From positions 124,001-188,000 of the forward strand of contig NZ_MAJS01000046.1 of the NCBI RefSeq assembly GCF_001690985.1: a DNA stretch of 64,000 nucleotides, read 5' to 3'. Below the pieces are notes generated by a model. That model ran no database searches and had not been told where the DNA came from. It saw only the letters and a program-made list of their open reading frames with translations. The DNA comes from Aliivibrio sp. 1S175. GTDB taxonomy: Bacteria; Pseudomonadota; Gammaproteobacteria; Enterobacterales; Vibrionaceae. The position numbers and the translations under genes were made by a program. Within the stretch, counting starts at the first letter, position 1. Each line of letters opens with the position of its first letter. Below are positions 1 through 8,908 of this stretch, one piece after another.

Positions 1-78
1 AATATACGTCGATTTTTCTTTGGTGAGATGCGAAATAACGAAATGGAATACAAGTTTGGGCATTATTCTGAACAATAA
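1..78 (+). CDS. C-terminal end of an unidentified protein (cut by window edge)
   Basis: Frame 1 is open from base 1 to a TAA at 76-78 and reads 25 residues ending in KFGHYSEQ. The frame runs straight off the left edge, so this is probably the tail of a plus-strand gene lying upstream of the DedA/LssY gene. Twenty-five residues are too few to name a family; chance openness of this length is also possible. Confidence 0.45.
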   Translation, partial: NIRRFFFGEMRNNEMEYKFGHYSEQ

Positions 79-102
79 TAATTAGAATAACGAGAATTGG
101 CT

Positions 103-1092
103 ATGTACGCTTCGATGACATTATTTATAGGCGCATTATTAGATGCGCTTATTGGACCTAATTTATTTGTACCGGGAGAGCCATTTTTAATTGCAGCTGG
201 CTATCAACTTCATCAGGGTCTTTGGTATGGAGTCATTGCGGTATTATGTGGTGGTTTAATTGGAGACCAATTAAGTTACTTGATAGGGTATCATTATGGA
301 CGAAAAGCACAGAAGAAACTAATTCAATGGCAGCCTAAAATTCGTCGTCCCATTGCTCGTTGTCGATTGTTATTAAAAAGAAAAGGGAACTTCGTCCTTG
401 TTTTTTCGCGCCTATTAGGACCTGTTGCTTGGATTGTCCCTTTTATCGCAGGGGTTAATCACATCGAATGGCGTCGTTTCTCTTTATTTGCAACGGTTGG
501 ATTACTTTTAGGTGTTGGCCAATTTGTACTTTGGGGATATTTGTTATCATATGGTTTAGAGGCTTTTCCTTGGTTTAATAACGTTAAGATTTTTGTAATA
601 GAGCATAAGCAATTTATTATTACCTTATTCACAGTTATTATTATTTTAGCCATTGCATACAAATGCCAATGGAAAAATAGTCGTCAAAAATTAGTGATGA
701 TGATCCTTAGCGCTGTTATTTATCTTAATTACAGCCACTTCTTTTGGGTCGCTGATGATGTTACCGAAAACCCAATTGCGGCCCCTTTGTATTTCGATGA
801 GCAGCAAGCATCATTTAAAGTATTTCCTGGTGTGTCATCTATTTTTGATGCTCAAGCCATTAATATCGCACTGATTGGTTATCATCCTAAAAGTGTAATG
901 ACTCAATTAGGTTGGATAGAAAACAAAACATTTTCTCGAGATGATATTGAATTTTTAGATTACCTTGCGTTATTAAAGAATAAAACACCACCAGTCTCGG
1001 ATTTGTTTTGGAATGGGCGAATACAGACATGGCATTTCAATTTTATTAATGGCAAAGAACTAGGGCTATTCATTTGCCCTAGTTCTTTATGA
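103..1092 (+). CDS. DedA-family membrane protein with LssY-like C-terminal domain
   Basis: About 329 residues. The N-terminal two thirds look like a DedA/SNARE-associated (VTT) domain: an early GPNLFVPGEPFLIAAGY segment, a GGLIGDQLSYLIGYHYGR motif and the FSRLLGPVAWIVPFIAG motif typical of DedA proteins, with about five membrane spans. The C-terminal third, after the last membrane span near residue 205, is soluble and resembles the LssY C-terminal domain (NPIAAPLYF, Q-rich start). DedA proteins are linked to lipid-carrier flipping and envelope homeostasis; the role of LssY is poorly known. An in-frame TTG lies at 97, but the purine stretch ACGAG at 90-94 is correctly spaced only for the ATG at 103. 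Not obviously in an operon with the convergent kinase gene. Confidence 0.75.
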   Translation: MYASMTLFIGALLDALIGPNLFVPGEPFLIAAGYQLHQGLWYGVIAVLCGGLIGDQLSYLIGYHYGRKAQKKLIQWQPKIRRPIARCRLLLKRKGNFVLVFSRLLGPVAWIVPFIAGVNHIEWRRFSLFATVGLLLGVGQFVLWGYLLSYGLEAFPWFNNVKIFVIEHKQFIITLFTVIIILAIAYKCQWKNSRQKLVMMILSAVIYLNYSHFFWVADDVTENPIAAPLYFDEQQASFKVFPGVSSIFDAQAINIALIGYHPKSVMTQLGWIENKTFSRDDIEFLDYLALLKNKTPPVSDLFWNGRIQTWHFNFINGKELGLFICPSSL

Positions 1093-1104
1093 GAAGTAGA
1101 AAAA

Positions 1105-2469
1105 CTAATTTTGTACTAGAGGGAAGGTCAGTGTTGCTTTTAAACCACCCATTGGGCTTTTATCTAATGCTAATGAACCTCGATAACTGTGTGCCATTTC
1201 ATTAACTATGTGTAAGCCAAGCCCTGTTCCTGGTGTCGATTCATCTAAACGAAAACCCCGCTTTAAAACATGCTCGAATTTTTCTATTGGAATTCCGCAG
1301 CCATCATCTTCAATAATAATACTTATTTGGTTGTTAACCGGTATAGAGGCATGAACACGGATCATCGAATGTGCCCATTTGTAGCTATTTTCAAGTAAGT
1401 TACCTAACATTTCATCGAGATCGGTTTTATCGACCGTTATTTTTGAATCGGTATCAAGCTCATTAATTAATAAAATCTCACGCTCTGCATAGACTTTATC
1501 GAATGCCATTGATATTGCATCGATTCGTTCCGAAGGGGACGTAGCAACAGAAAGAATGTTCATTGCTCCAGCCATTCGAGCGCGACCAAGATGATAATCA
1601 ATGTGTTCTTGCAATTGATCTATTGGAATTGAAAGGCGGGCTTTTTCTTCTTCTGTTAAATAAGACAACTCGTTCTTTAATACCGATAAAGGCGTTTTGA
1701 GGGAATGAGATAAATTGCCAGCATGATGACGGGCACGCTCTAGTAACTCTTGGTAATGAAATAATAGCGCGTTGAGATCAGAAACCAGCGGTGCGATTTC
1801 TTGAGGATAATGTTGGCTTAATGCCTGTTGCTCACCTTTACGCAACATGACTAACTCAGATTGCATTTTAGCTAAAGGACGAAGTGACCAACTGACTTGA
1901 ATACCGATAAGAAATAATACCCCGCTGAACAATAAGCCAAGAATGACCCAGAGTTGGCCCGTAAGTTGATGTAAGGTTTTTTCTAGTGGGTCTTCATCAA
2001 GACCAATAGTGATGGTTATTGGCTGTTTAATTTCAGGAAGGTAAATATTTTTTTGTACATAAATAAGTTCCTCGTTATTAGCGCCTTTAACTTTTGTGTT
2101 AATTGATAAGCTATCTTCTTCGAATGTGAGCTTTTTATCCCATAATGAACGCGAACGGAGCTCATTTCCTTTGGTTTTTATTGTCCAGTAAATACCGCTA
2201 TAAGGTTGATTAAAGCGAGGATCAGATAAGCGTGAAGGCATAATAAGTTTCCCTTCACTGTCTACTTCAATGTTAGCGGTGATTTCATCCATAGAGAGAG
2301 ATAACTGATCTTTTGTATCTTGAACTAGATAATCACTTACCAATTTTGGGATCCCAACCCCAGCAGCTAAGATCATGGCAGATAGCCAAAAAGCCGCAGC
2401 AAGAAGCAAGCGGCTTTTTAGGCTTAGTTTTTTAAATGTATCTTTAAGGTGTCTTGGTGCTTTTTTCAC
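1105..2469 (-). CDS. PhoQ-like sensor histidine kinase
   Basis: 454 residues. TM1 at about 21-43, a periplasmic sensor domain at about 44-170, TM2 at about 172-195, then a HAMP-like linker. The phosphoacceptor box NLSHSLKTPLSVL places the histidine at residue 255; the S-H-S-L-K-T-P form is that of the PhoQ/QseC-type kinases rather than H-E-L-R-T-P. N box (LLENSYKW), G1 (EDDGCGI) and G2 (GTGLGLHIV) are present, so the kinase looks functional. It lies 17 bases after the response-regulator gene and is the last gene of a PepSY-regulator-kinase unit. By family resemblance it would sense envelope conditions such as cations or cationic peptides, as in Vibrio CarS/VprB; the ligand here is unknown. 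Confidence 0.88.
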   Translation of the reverse strand: MKKAPRHLKDTFKKLSLKSRLLLAAAFWLSAMILAAGVGIPKLVSDYLVQDTKDQLSLSMDEITANIEVDSEGKLIMPSRLSDPRFNQPYSGIYWTIKTKGNELRSRSLWDKKLTFEEDSLSINTKVKGANNEELIYVQKNIYLPEIKQPITITIGLDEDPLEKTLHQLTGQLWVILGLLFSGVLFLIGIQVSWSLRPLAKMQSELVMLRKGEQQALSQHYPQEIAPLVSDLNALLFHYQELLERARHHAGNLSHSLKTPLSVLKNELSYLTEEEKARLSIPIDQLQEHIDYHLGRARMAGAMNILSVATSPSERIDAISMAFDKVYAEREILLINELDTDSKITVDKTDLDEMLGNLLENSYKWAHSMIRVHASIPVNNQISIIIEDDGCGIPIEKFEHVLKRGFRLDESTPGTGLGLHIVNEMAHSYRGSLALDKSPMGGLKATLTFPLVQN

Positions 2470-2486
2470 TGCGAACCTTTAGTATT

Positions 2487-3143
2487 TTAAGGATTTAATT
2501 GGTAACCAAGCCCACGGACTGTTTTGATAATATTAGGCGCAATTTTTTTACGAATACGTCCAATAAATACTTCGACAGTGTTTGAGTCACGATCAAAGTC
2601 TTGTTTATAAATATGCTCAACTAAGGTAGTTCTTGAAATTACTTTTTCTGGATTGTGCATAAAGTAGGCTATAACTTTATATTCTAGCGCGGTAAGACTA
2701 ACTGCTTGCTCTTGCCATAACACTTTTGAGCTTCTGGTATCTAAACTTAAGTCACCAATTTTGAGAATAGGAGATGCGTTTCCTGATGCTCGACGTAACT
2801 GAGCACGAATACGGGCAATTAACTCGACCATTTCAAATGGTTTAGTTAAATAATCATCGGCTCCGGCATTTAAGCCTTCGACGCGTTGAGATAGTGTGTC
2901 ACGCGCACTTAAAATAATAACAGGCGTATTAATGTTTTCGTCACGGATGCTTTTTAAAACCGTTAAGCCATTTAATTTTGGTAAACCAAGATCAAGAACA
3001 ATTGCATCCCATTCCTCTGTCGTTGCTCGATATAAGGCATCGATACCGTCTTGGGATAATTCAGGAACCCAATCAGCACCTTCTAAGGTTTCAATGATTT
3101 GTTCACCTAAACGCGGCTCATCTTCTACGACTAAAATTTTCAT
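2487..3143 (-). CDS. OmpR/PhoP-type response regulator
   Basis: 218 residues. Receiver domain at 1-115 with the acidic pocket E7-D8, phosphoacceptor D51 (IVLDLGLP) and the conserved lysine in YLTKPF. A winged-helix OmpR-type output domain covers about 125-218, ending in the typical VRGLGYQL. The sequence DRDSNTVEVFIGRIRKK is characteristic of PhoP/CarR(VprA)-like regulators. It is transcribed between the PepSY gene (32 bases upstream) and the kinase (17 bases downstream), which makes the three genes one probable operon. Targets cannot be seen from the sequence. Confidence 0.92.
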   Translation of the reverse strand: MKILVVEDEPRLGEQIIETLEGADWVPELSQDGIDALYRATTEEWDAIVLDLGLPKLNGLTVLKSIRDENINTPVIILSARDTLSQRVEGLNAGADDYLTKPFEMVELIARIRAQLRRASGNASPILKIGDLSLDTRSSKVLWQEQAVSLTALEYKVIAYFMHNPEKVISRTTLVEHIYKQDFDRDSNTVEVFIGRIRKKIAPNIIKTVRGLGYQLNP

Positions 3144-3175
3144 TATTATTCTCTTAGTAATTATCTTTTTTGTTG

Positions 3176-3565
3176 TTATTTAAGAGCTGCGCGAATATCG
3201 CGGCCTTTGATCTCTGTGATTGCTAAGGTTGCTGCATCATATTCAACTTTGATTATATTGCTCTCATGAACCAGTTTTAATTCGTAGGTCCACTCATTAT
3301 CGTCTTCATCGAGCTCTACCTTGATAATTCGGCCATGAAAGTCTTTTTCAACCATAGCGTAAAGATCAGAAAATGGCTTTACTAAACCGGCTTGAACTGC
3401 GTCATAAACTTCATCTTGATCTTCATCTATATCTATTTTAGCGCCATTGTGCTGAACATCTTGAATGAGCTGATGCCCATCAGGGTGATCATTAGCAAAA
3501 GCACTTTGCGATAATGGAATAAAAGTGAATAGGGCAGCAAGGTATATAGCTGGTTTTTTTAGCAT
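3176..3565 (-). CDS. Periplasmic PepSY-domain protein
   Basis: 129 residues with a Sec signal peptide (LAALFTFIPLSQSAFA, probable cleavage after AFA). The mature part is short and acidic and fits a single PepSY domain (KVELDEDDNEWTYELKLV, then VEYDAATLAITEIKG). A good ribosome site (AGGAAG) precedes the ATG. It is the first gene of the regulator-kinase unit, so it may modulate the kinase sensor domain in the periplasm, as small PepSY proteins are proposed to do in related two-component loci; that link is inferred from position only. Confidence 0.82.
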   Translation of the reverse strand: MLKKPAIYLAALFTFIPLSQSAFANDHPDGHQLIQDVQHNGAKIDIDEDQDEVYDAVQAGLVKPFSDLYAMVEKDFHGRIIKVELDEDDNEWTYELKLVHESNIIKVEYDAATLAITEIKGRDIRAALK

Positions 3566-3870
3566 AATGCTTCCTAATTAAGTCAATTATAGGAGAAGTA
3601 TAAAACAGCCAAGATGAATAGAACATGAATTTTCATTTTACATGACCTACAAATAATGAGTTATTTTGATAAAAGTGTAAATTTATTTGAGTTATTGTGC
3701 TATTTAATGACTATTTTTATAAGCGTCTGATTTTACGGCTTAATTGTTAAATAATGTGATTAGAATCATAATTATTTGACTGTTTTTTTGCCTTTTTTAA
3801 AAATATTTCACTGGTTTTACGTTTTTCAAGCTGCTAGAGTCCCATCCCTCACGCATCAAGTGGGATACCC
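3566..3870. other. Divergent intergenic region, 305 bases
   Basis: AT-rich region between the divergent PepSY operon and the BCCT gene. It should hold both promoters, but I cannot assign a single -35/-10 pair with confidence. The last 30 bases (ATCC-CAC paired with GTG-GGAT, about 3843-3866) can form a small bulged hairpin just upstream of the BCCT start, overlapping its probable ribosome site. Confidence 0.4.
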
Positions 3871-5430
3871 ATGTTTAAAAATAGCAATGAAAATAGCGAT
3901 AAACTAGTTCCAACACTTACTATAGGATTTATCCTTTTATTTCTTCTCTTTGCTCTTGTTGATCTCTCAACATTTACTGCAACGATTCAAACCATGTTTA
4001 TGTCGGCATCGACAATGTTTGGTTTGTGGTGGCAGTGGTTAATGATCATCACGTTTGTTTTAGCTCTTATCATTGCGATGAGCAGTTACGGCAAAATCAA
4101 AATGGGTGGTGAAGAAAAACCAACGTTCGGTACGTTTAAATGGGTCGCAATGATCATGTGTACCTTACTTGCTGGCGGTGGCGTTTTCTGGTCAGCTGCT
4201 GAACCTATCTTTCACTTCATCACGCCTTCTCCAACTTTCTCAGACATTAAAAGCGGTACTCTTGCTGCGGTAACTCCAGCATTAAGTCAAAGCTTTTTGC
4301 ATTGGGGCTTTCTTGCATGGGCGGTATTGGGCACATTAAGTACGATTGTACTAATGTACGCACATTATAACTGCGGTGTTAAATTACGTCCTCGTGCGTT
4401 GCTATACCCGATTTTAGGTACGAAACTTGAAAACCATTGGTTAGGTTCATTAATCGATGCTTGTTCAATTATTGCAGTTGCAGCAGGTACTATTGGTCCG
4501 ATTGGCTTCTTGGCAACTCAGCTAAGCTATAGTTTAACTGTTCTAACAGGGCTTGAAAGCTCCCTGATGAGTCAAATGGGTCTTTTATCGATAATTGTTG
4601 CCATTTATTCAGTTTCAGCCTTCACAGGGATGGACAAAGGCTTACAGTGGTTAAGCCGAATGAATGTTATTGCAGCTGTTACATTATTAGTGGCTATTTT
4701 AGTACTAGGTCCAACAAGCTTTATCTTTACTGAGTTTGGTCTTGCATTTGGTAACTATATTCAACACCTTCCGGAAATGAGCTTAAGCACAGCAGATCCT
4801 GCATGGAACTCGTGGTGGACATGGTTCTTCTGGGGTTGGTTTATTGGTTTCGCTCCAATGATGGCTATCTTTATTGCGCGTATTTCAAAAGGTCGCAGTA
4901 TTCGTGAACTTGTGATTACAGTCGCAATTATTGCTCCTATCGCAACAAACTTCTGGTTCTCTGCATTGGGTGGTACAGGTATTTTCCTTGAGTTACAAAC
5001 TCCGGGCAGTATTTCTGGACCATTACAAGAAGCGGGCTTACCTGCGGTATTACTGGCGTCATTAGAACAACTGCCATTAAGTTGGTTGCTGATTCCAGCA
5101 TTCTTAGTGCTGACGACGACATTTGTTGCTACAACGGGTGATTCAATGGCGTATTCAATTGCAATGGCAGTTGAGGGTACAGATACACCATCACGTTACC
5201 AACGTCTGTTTTGGGCAATAATGATGGGTGTGGTTGCTGGCGTACTATTGATTGCAGGGGATGGTGGATTAAACGCTCTACAATCTTTCATTGTGATCAC
5301 GGCGGTTCCAGTTTCAATCTTACTTGGCTTTACGTTTATTTCAGCACCTATTGCTGTATTACGAATGAAAAAAGTTGAGCAAGAAAATAACCAATCTGAA
5401 TCGGTTAGCCAAAAAACAGCGACTGCATAA
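3871..5430 (+). CDS. BCCT-family betaine/carnitine/choline-type transporter
   Basis: 519 residues with about twelve membrane spans. The BCCT signature is clear: GGGVFWSAAEPIFHF near residues 101-115 and WWTWFFWGWFIGFAPMMAIF followed by IARISKGRSIRE near residues 310-345, the segment that carries the conserved tryptophans of the substrate site. Family members import quaternary ammonium compounds or related osmolytes with sodium or protons. The short cytoplasmic ends (no long C-terminal tail) argue against a BetP-type osmosensing domain. A terminator follows directly, and the upstream gene is divergent, so it is monocistronic. The substrate cannot be deduced. Confidence 0.92.
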   Translation: MFKNSNENSDKLVPTLTIGFILLFLLFALVDLSTFTATIQTMFMSASTMFGLWWQWLMIITFVLALIIAMSSYGKIKMGGEEKPTFGTFKWVAMIMCTLLAGGGVFWSAAEPIFHFITPSPTFSDIKSGTLAAVTPALSQSFLHWGFLAWAVLGTLSTIVLMYAHYNCGVKLRPRALLYPILGTKLENHWLGSLIDACSIIAVAAGTIGPIGFLATQLSYSLTVLTGLESSLMSQMGLLSIIVAIYSVSAFTGMDKGLQWLSRMNVIAAVTLLVAILVLGPTSFIFTEFGLAFGNYIQHLPEMSLSTADPAWNSWWTWFFWGWFIGFAPMMAIFIARISKGRSIRELVITVAIIAPIATNFWFSALGGTGIFLELQTPGSISGPLQEAGLPAVLLASLEQLPLSWLLIPAFLVLTTTFVATTGDSMAYSIAMAVEGTDTPSRYQRLFWAIMMGVVAGVLLIAGDGGLNALQSFIVITAVPVSILLGFTFISAPIAVLRMKKVEQENNQSESVSQKTATA

Positions 5431-5453
5431 CAGATAAAGAACAGTACTGAATC

Positions 5454-5490
5454 AAAGGCTTATCGCAGGATCTGTGGTAAGCCTTTTTTA
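5454..5490 (+). terminator. Rho-independent terminator after the BCCT gene
   Basis: Stem AAAGGCTTA / TAAGCCTTT around a loop that can itself pair partly, followed by a run of six T. It lies 24 bases after the BCCT stop codon. Confidence 0.85.
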
Positions 5491-5618
5491 ATATCTGCTA
5501 TTTGAGTGAAAAACGAATAGTAGAACGATAAATGAACTATGATTTTAGTGTTGATACAATAAGACATTCGTCCAGAGCACACCGCGCAAGATGTTGCTAA
5601 TGATATGATGGGGTAAGA

Positions 5619-6053
5619 ATGAAAAATAAAGCCGCTATTTTACAACAATTATTTCTTAGAGAGACACTGGGAAGCCCAATAGCAGAGCGAGGAAGTCAAT
5701 CACTAACGGAAATGCAATTAGAGCAATATGATCAGTGGTTGTCTGAGAAACGTGATTTTTCAGTTGAAGAGGTATGTGCATCCCATTGGATTAAGTCATG
5801 TACAGCGGGTTACATTACCGAGGTTATTTTCAAGGCGAGTGGCAGCTTAATTGAATTTACGTTGTTTGATAGATTAAAAACGGTCGGGCAGTGGGAGTTA
5901 GATGATGGTTTATTGTATGTATCAATATTTAAAGGTGAAAACCAATACGATTTTGCGATTGTGGCAAACTCTAGCGTTAACATTCACTCTGCGATTGAAT
6001 ACAAAAATGATGAACTTCATTCCTATCTTAAATTAGCTCAGACTAGAATGTGA
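5619..6053 (+). CDS. Hypothetical protein
   Basis: 144 residues, soluble, no signal peptide or membrane span. The first half is mostly helical (LTEMQLEQYDQWLSEKRDF, then a VCASHWIKSCTAGYI segment with two cysteines); the second half looks like beta strands (VGQWELDDGLLYVSIF). GGGGTAAGA precedes the ATG. I do not recognise a family. It stands alone between a BCCT terminator and the convergent chitinase gene. Confidence 0.7.
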   Translation: MKNKAAILQQLFLRETLGSPIAERGSQSLTEMQLEQYDQWLSEKRDFSVEEVCASHWIKSCTAGYITEVIFKASGSLIEFTLFDRLKTVGQWELDDGLLYVSIFKGENQYDFAIVANSSVNIHSAIEYKNDELHSYLKLAQTRM

Positions 6054-6060
6054 ATGGGAA

Positions 6061-6086
6061 ATAGGCCGCTACTAATAGCGACCTAT
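6061..6086. terminator. Hairpin between convergent genes (probable bidirectional terminator)
   Basis: ATAGGCCGCTA / TAGCGACCTAT pairs over eleven positions with one C-A mismatch and a four-base loop. It sits exactly between the convergent stop codons of the small unknown gene and the chitinase. T-rich stretches on both sides are short, so termination strength is uncertain. Confidence 0.6.
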
Positions 6087-6105
6087 GATTCTTTCTTAAG
6101 TGTTT

Positions 6106-7788
6106 TTAAACTCTTTTCCAAACTCCCCATTCGCCAGAGGTCTCAGGGTTATTACCTTGAGTCCACCACTGAGCTTGATAAGTTACGCCGTTAACGGTCA
6201 CTTGGTCACCGGTATTATAAGTTGCGGTTGTATCCCACGTTGAATTAGGGTCAACAGGTACTGTTGGCGGTGTTGGCTCTACAGGTGGTGTTGGTTCTAC
6301 AGGTGTTGGCGGTGTCGGTTCAACAGGTGGTATTGTTGGTGTTCCGCTGATCGCTTCCCAAACACCAGTTGTGCTTGTTACTGGGTTATCACCTTGGTTC
6401 CACCATTTAGCTTGGTAAGTTACTCCACTTACAACAACTTGATCGCCAGTATTGTATACTTTATCAATATCCCAAGAATTTGTTGGATCAGTCGGGTCGG
6501 TTGGCTCTGATGGATCGGTAGGTAGCGTTTCAACAACACGAGTCACAGGCCAGTTAGCGTGGGATTCATAGAAGTTAGTCACACATTTTTCATAGTCGCC
6601 AGGGACAAGCGCTGAATACGCGGTTTGGAAACCGACCAACTCACACTCAAATGAAGCGCCTTCTGGACGATCAGAATAGTATTTCCAGTTACCATCCCAG
6701 TTAGTGTATAAAACATCAGTAGCGCCATTTAAGTTCAAGCTACCATAAGGTGTTTGCTGCCAACAAGTATTTGTTTCATCCGCTTCAACAGGGATTTGGT
6801 AATGTGAAGATAATCCTTCCCAATAACGAATACGGTTAACAGGTTGGCCCTTGTCTTTGTTTTGCTCACCGCATTCGATTCCACCATTAATGACATTAAT
6901 CGTAGTACCAAATCCATAACCGATCCCCGCATCCGTTTCTCGTTGTGAAGGGGTCCAAGTGCGATCGATAACATGAAGCATGGCAGGTTTAGGTGCTTGC
7001 GGTGTTAAGAAAAACCAAATTGCAGAAGCAAGATTTAACCAAGAATCGGCAACAAGTGCAGGGTTATTAAGCAATACGGTTGCATCGCCATCGTACATTA
7101 CTTCAGAGAAAGCACCGTAGTTAAAGTGGTAAGACAGTTGTTTTGCACCACGCCCGAAGTAACCTTGGCCCGCAGCACATGGCCAACGTTTATTTTGCCA
7201 ATCATTTTGACCACACCCTGTTGTGTAGCCTTCTTGGCCTTCAGACCAACCCATTTCACGAACATGGACTAATGCTTGTTGCCATTCTTCAAGCCCCAGT
7301 GGATTATCCCATGTATTATCTATTGCGATATGGCCGCCAGTTTCCTGAGAAAAGTGTGCAAATGCGGTAACGATTGATTTCTTACAGATAGCATCAGAAT
7401 CACGGCCATCAGTATAGTCACCACAGAAAGCAGGGAACTTACCAATTGCCTGTAAAAAACGAGTATAAGAATATTCAGGGGCTGCCATCTGAGTTAAAAA
7501 GAACCATTCAGATGCAGGAAAAACACGTTCAACACGTTTTACGTTGGCAGGGTTTGTTGCTAAGCCTGTATCGATAGCGTCAACAACAGAGTTAGGTTGA
7601 GTTGCTAAAGCTTTTGCCCAAACATCATACATAGGATCTGCTGTCTTTGCGGCTTCAGCAGCATCAATTTCAGCTTGAGTAACAATATAGCCTGTCGGGT
7701 TTTCAGGATCCGGTTGGGGATTCATGGTAAAACTATTAGCTGCAAAACTGCATGCAAGCAATGTTGGCAGAACGGCCAGTTTAAACAT
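6106..7788 (-). CDS. Secreted GH19 chitinase with two CBM5/12 chitin-binding modules
   Basis: 560 residues. Sec signal peptide at 1-20 (LAVLPTLLACSFAANSF). The GH19 lysozyme-like catalytic domain spans about 85-415: HFSQETGGH carries the catalytic acid E149, and GYFGRGAKQLSYHFNYG is the family signature. Then follow a Pro/Thr linker, a CBM5/12 module (YNTGDQVVVSGVTYQAKWW), a PTPPTPVEP-rich linker, and a second CBM5/12 at the C-terminus (YNTGDQVTVNGVTYQAQWW). The tryptophan pairs that stack on chitin are intact in both. It should hydrolyse chitin outside the cell. A strong GGAG site precedes the ATG. It is divergent from the GNAT gene and has its own hairpin terminator. Confidence 0.95.
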   Translation of the reverse strand: MFKLAVLPTLLACSFAANSFTMNPQPDPENPTGYIVTQAEIDAAEAAKTADPMYDVWAKALATQPNSVVDAIDTGLATNPANVKRVERVFPASEWFFLTQMAAPEYSYTRFLQAIGKFPAFCGDYTDGRDSDAICKKSIVTAFAHFSQETGGHIAIDNTWDNPLGLEEWQQALVHVREMGWSEGQEGYTTGCGQNDWQNKRWPCAAGQGYFGRGAKQLSYHFNYGAFSEVMYDGDATVLLNNPALVADSWLNLASAIWFFLTPQAPKPAMLHVIDRTWTPSQRETDAGIGYGFGTTINVINGGIECGEQNKDKGQPVNRIRYWEGLSSHYQIPVEADETNTCWQQTPYGSLNLNGATDVLYTNWDGNWKYYSDRPEGASFECELVGFQTAYSALVPGDYEKCVTNFYESHANWPVTRVVETLPTDPSEPTDPTDPTNSWDIDKVYNTGDQVVVSGVTYQAKWWNQGDNPVTSTTGVWEAISGTPTIPPVEPTPPTPVEPTPPVEPTPPTVPVDPNSTWDTTATYNTGDQVTVNGVTYQAQWWTQGNNPETSGEWGVWKRV

Positions 7789-7974
7789 GGGTAACGCTCC
7801 TTGTAGTTAATTACAAAATAAAAATAAGTTGGAATAACTATAGAAGTTTTTATACAGTTTAGTTATCTAGATGTGTGAACCTGTTTTAACTATGCGAGTC
7901 GCATCAAAGAGTATAAATTATAAGAAAAATTACAGTCACAGTGTGATTTTTTGTCAGGTAAATAAGAGGCATTA

Positions 7975-8421
7975 ATGGTAAGTATTGTTCAAGCGACTAA
8001 AGCAGATCTAAAGTGTATTTACAATGTAGAAACGGAAGCTTTCGGTTCTCATGGTTATCCAGCTTTCTTTATACGACAAGCATTTGATTGTTGGGCTAAT
8101 GGATTATTAGTTGCCAAAAATGAAGACCAAATATTTGGTTACGTACTTCAAGTGCCATCAAGCAATCATCAAGGTGATGCATGGGTATTATCCTTAGCTG
8201 TTTCTAAACAAGCGCAGGGAAAAGGGTTAGGTAAGAAATTACTAGAGACAGCAATAAAGAATGCAAAAGGATATAAACGATTATTATTAACGGTTTGTCC
8301 TAAAAATACAGGAGCGTATGCTTTGTACCAATCATATGGCTTTTACTTAGTTGAAGAAGAACAAGACTATTTTGATATTGGTGAGCACCGTCTCGTTCTG
8401 GCGCTAGATATTGCAGAGTAA
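7975..8421 (+). CDS. GNAT-family N-acetyltransferase (RimI-like)
   Basis: 148 residues covering one GNAT domain. Acetyl-CoA loop VSKQAQGKGLGKKLL near residues 82-96 and the NTGAYALYQSYGFYLVEEE C-terminal motif are typical. AAGAGG precedes the ATG. The substrate is unknown; resemblance to RimI is general and does not prove ribosomal-protein acetylation. It starts a run of plus-strand genes to 11.8 kb. Confidence 0.85.
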   Translation: MVSIVQATKADLKCIYNVETEAFGSHGYPAFFIRQAFDCWANGLLVAKNEDQIFGYVLQVPSSNHQGDAWVLSLAVSKQAQGKGLGKKLLETAIKNAKGYKRLLLTVCPKNTGAYALYQSYGFYLVEEEQDYFDIGEHRLVLALDIAE

Positions 8422-8479
8422 CTTGTTATTGTACTTGTAGTAAGAAGACAAAACGATTTGAATTCGAGGTGAAGAGAGC

Positions 8480-8899
8480 ATGGAAATCGATTATAAAGTT
8501 AATGAACCTATTACTGCTGAGCAGTTTATTACCTTATTAAAGAAAACATCTTTAGGGGAGCGTCGCCCAATCGACGATGTTGAAAGAATACAGGCGATAT
8601 TAGATAACTCAAATCTAATAGTCACTGCGTGGGGAGATGGAGAGTTAATCGGTGTCGCTCGTTCGGTGACTGATTTTAATTTCTGTTGTTATCTATCTGA
8701 TTTAGCTGTTGATAAAAGTGTTCAATCAATGGGGGTCGGTAAATACCTTATTTTGGTTACTAAAGAAGAGGTGACACCTGATTGTAAATTGATTTTGTTA
8801 GCGGCTCCACAAGCAGAAGGCTATTACCCTAAGATCGGTTTTGAAGCGCACAACAGCGCCTGGGTTTTGTCGGATGAAAGCCAATTGAAACTCTTTTAA
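8480..8899 (+). CDS. GNAT-family N-acetyltransferase
   Basis: 139 residues. GNAT fold with DLAVDKSVQSMGVGKYLI as motif A and YYPKIGFEAHNSAW as the C-terminal part. AGGTGA lies upstream of the ATG. It is 9 bases from the next gene, suggesting co-transcription with the dehydrogenase-like and sulfurtransferase genes. The substrate is unknown. Confidence 0.82.
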   Translation: MEIDYKVNEPITAEQFITLLKKTSLGERRPIDDVERIQAILDNSNLIVTAWGDGELIGVARSVTDFNFCCYLSDLAVDKSVQSMGVGKYLILVTKEEVTPDCKLILLAAPQAEGYYPKIGFEAHNSAWVLSDESQLKLF

Positions 8900-8908
8900 G
8901 GATAAATA

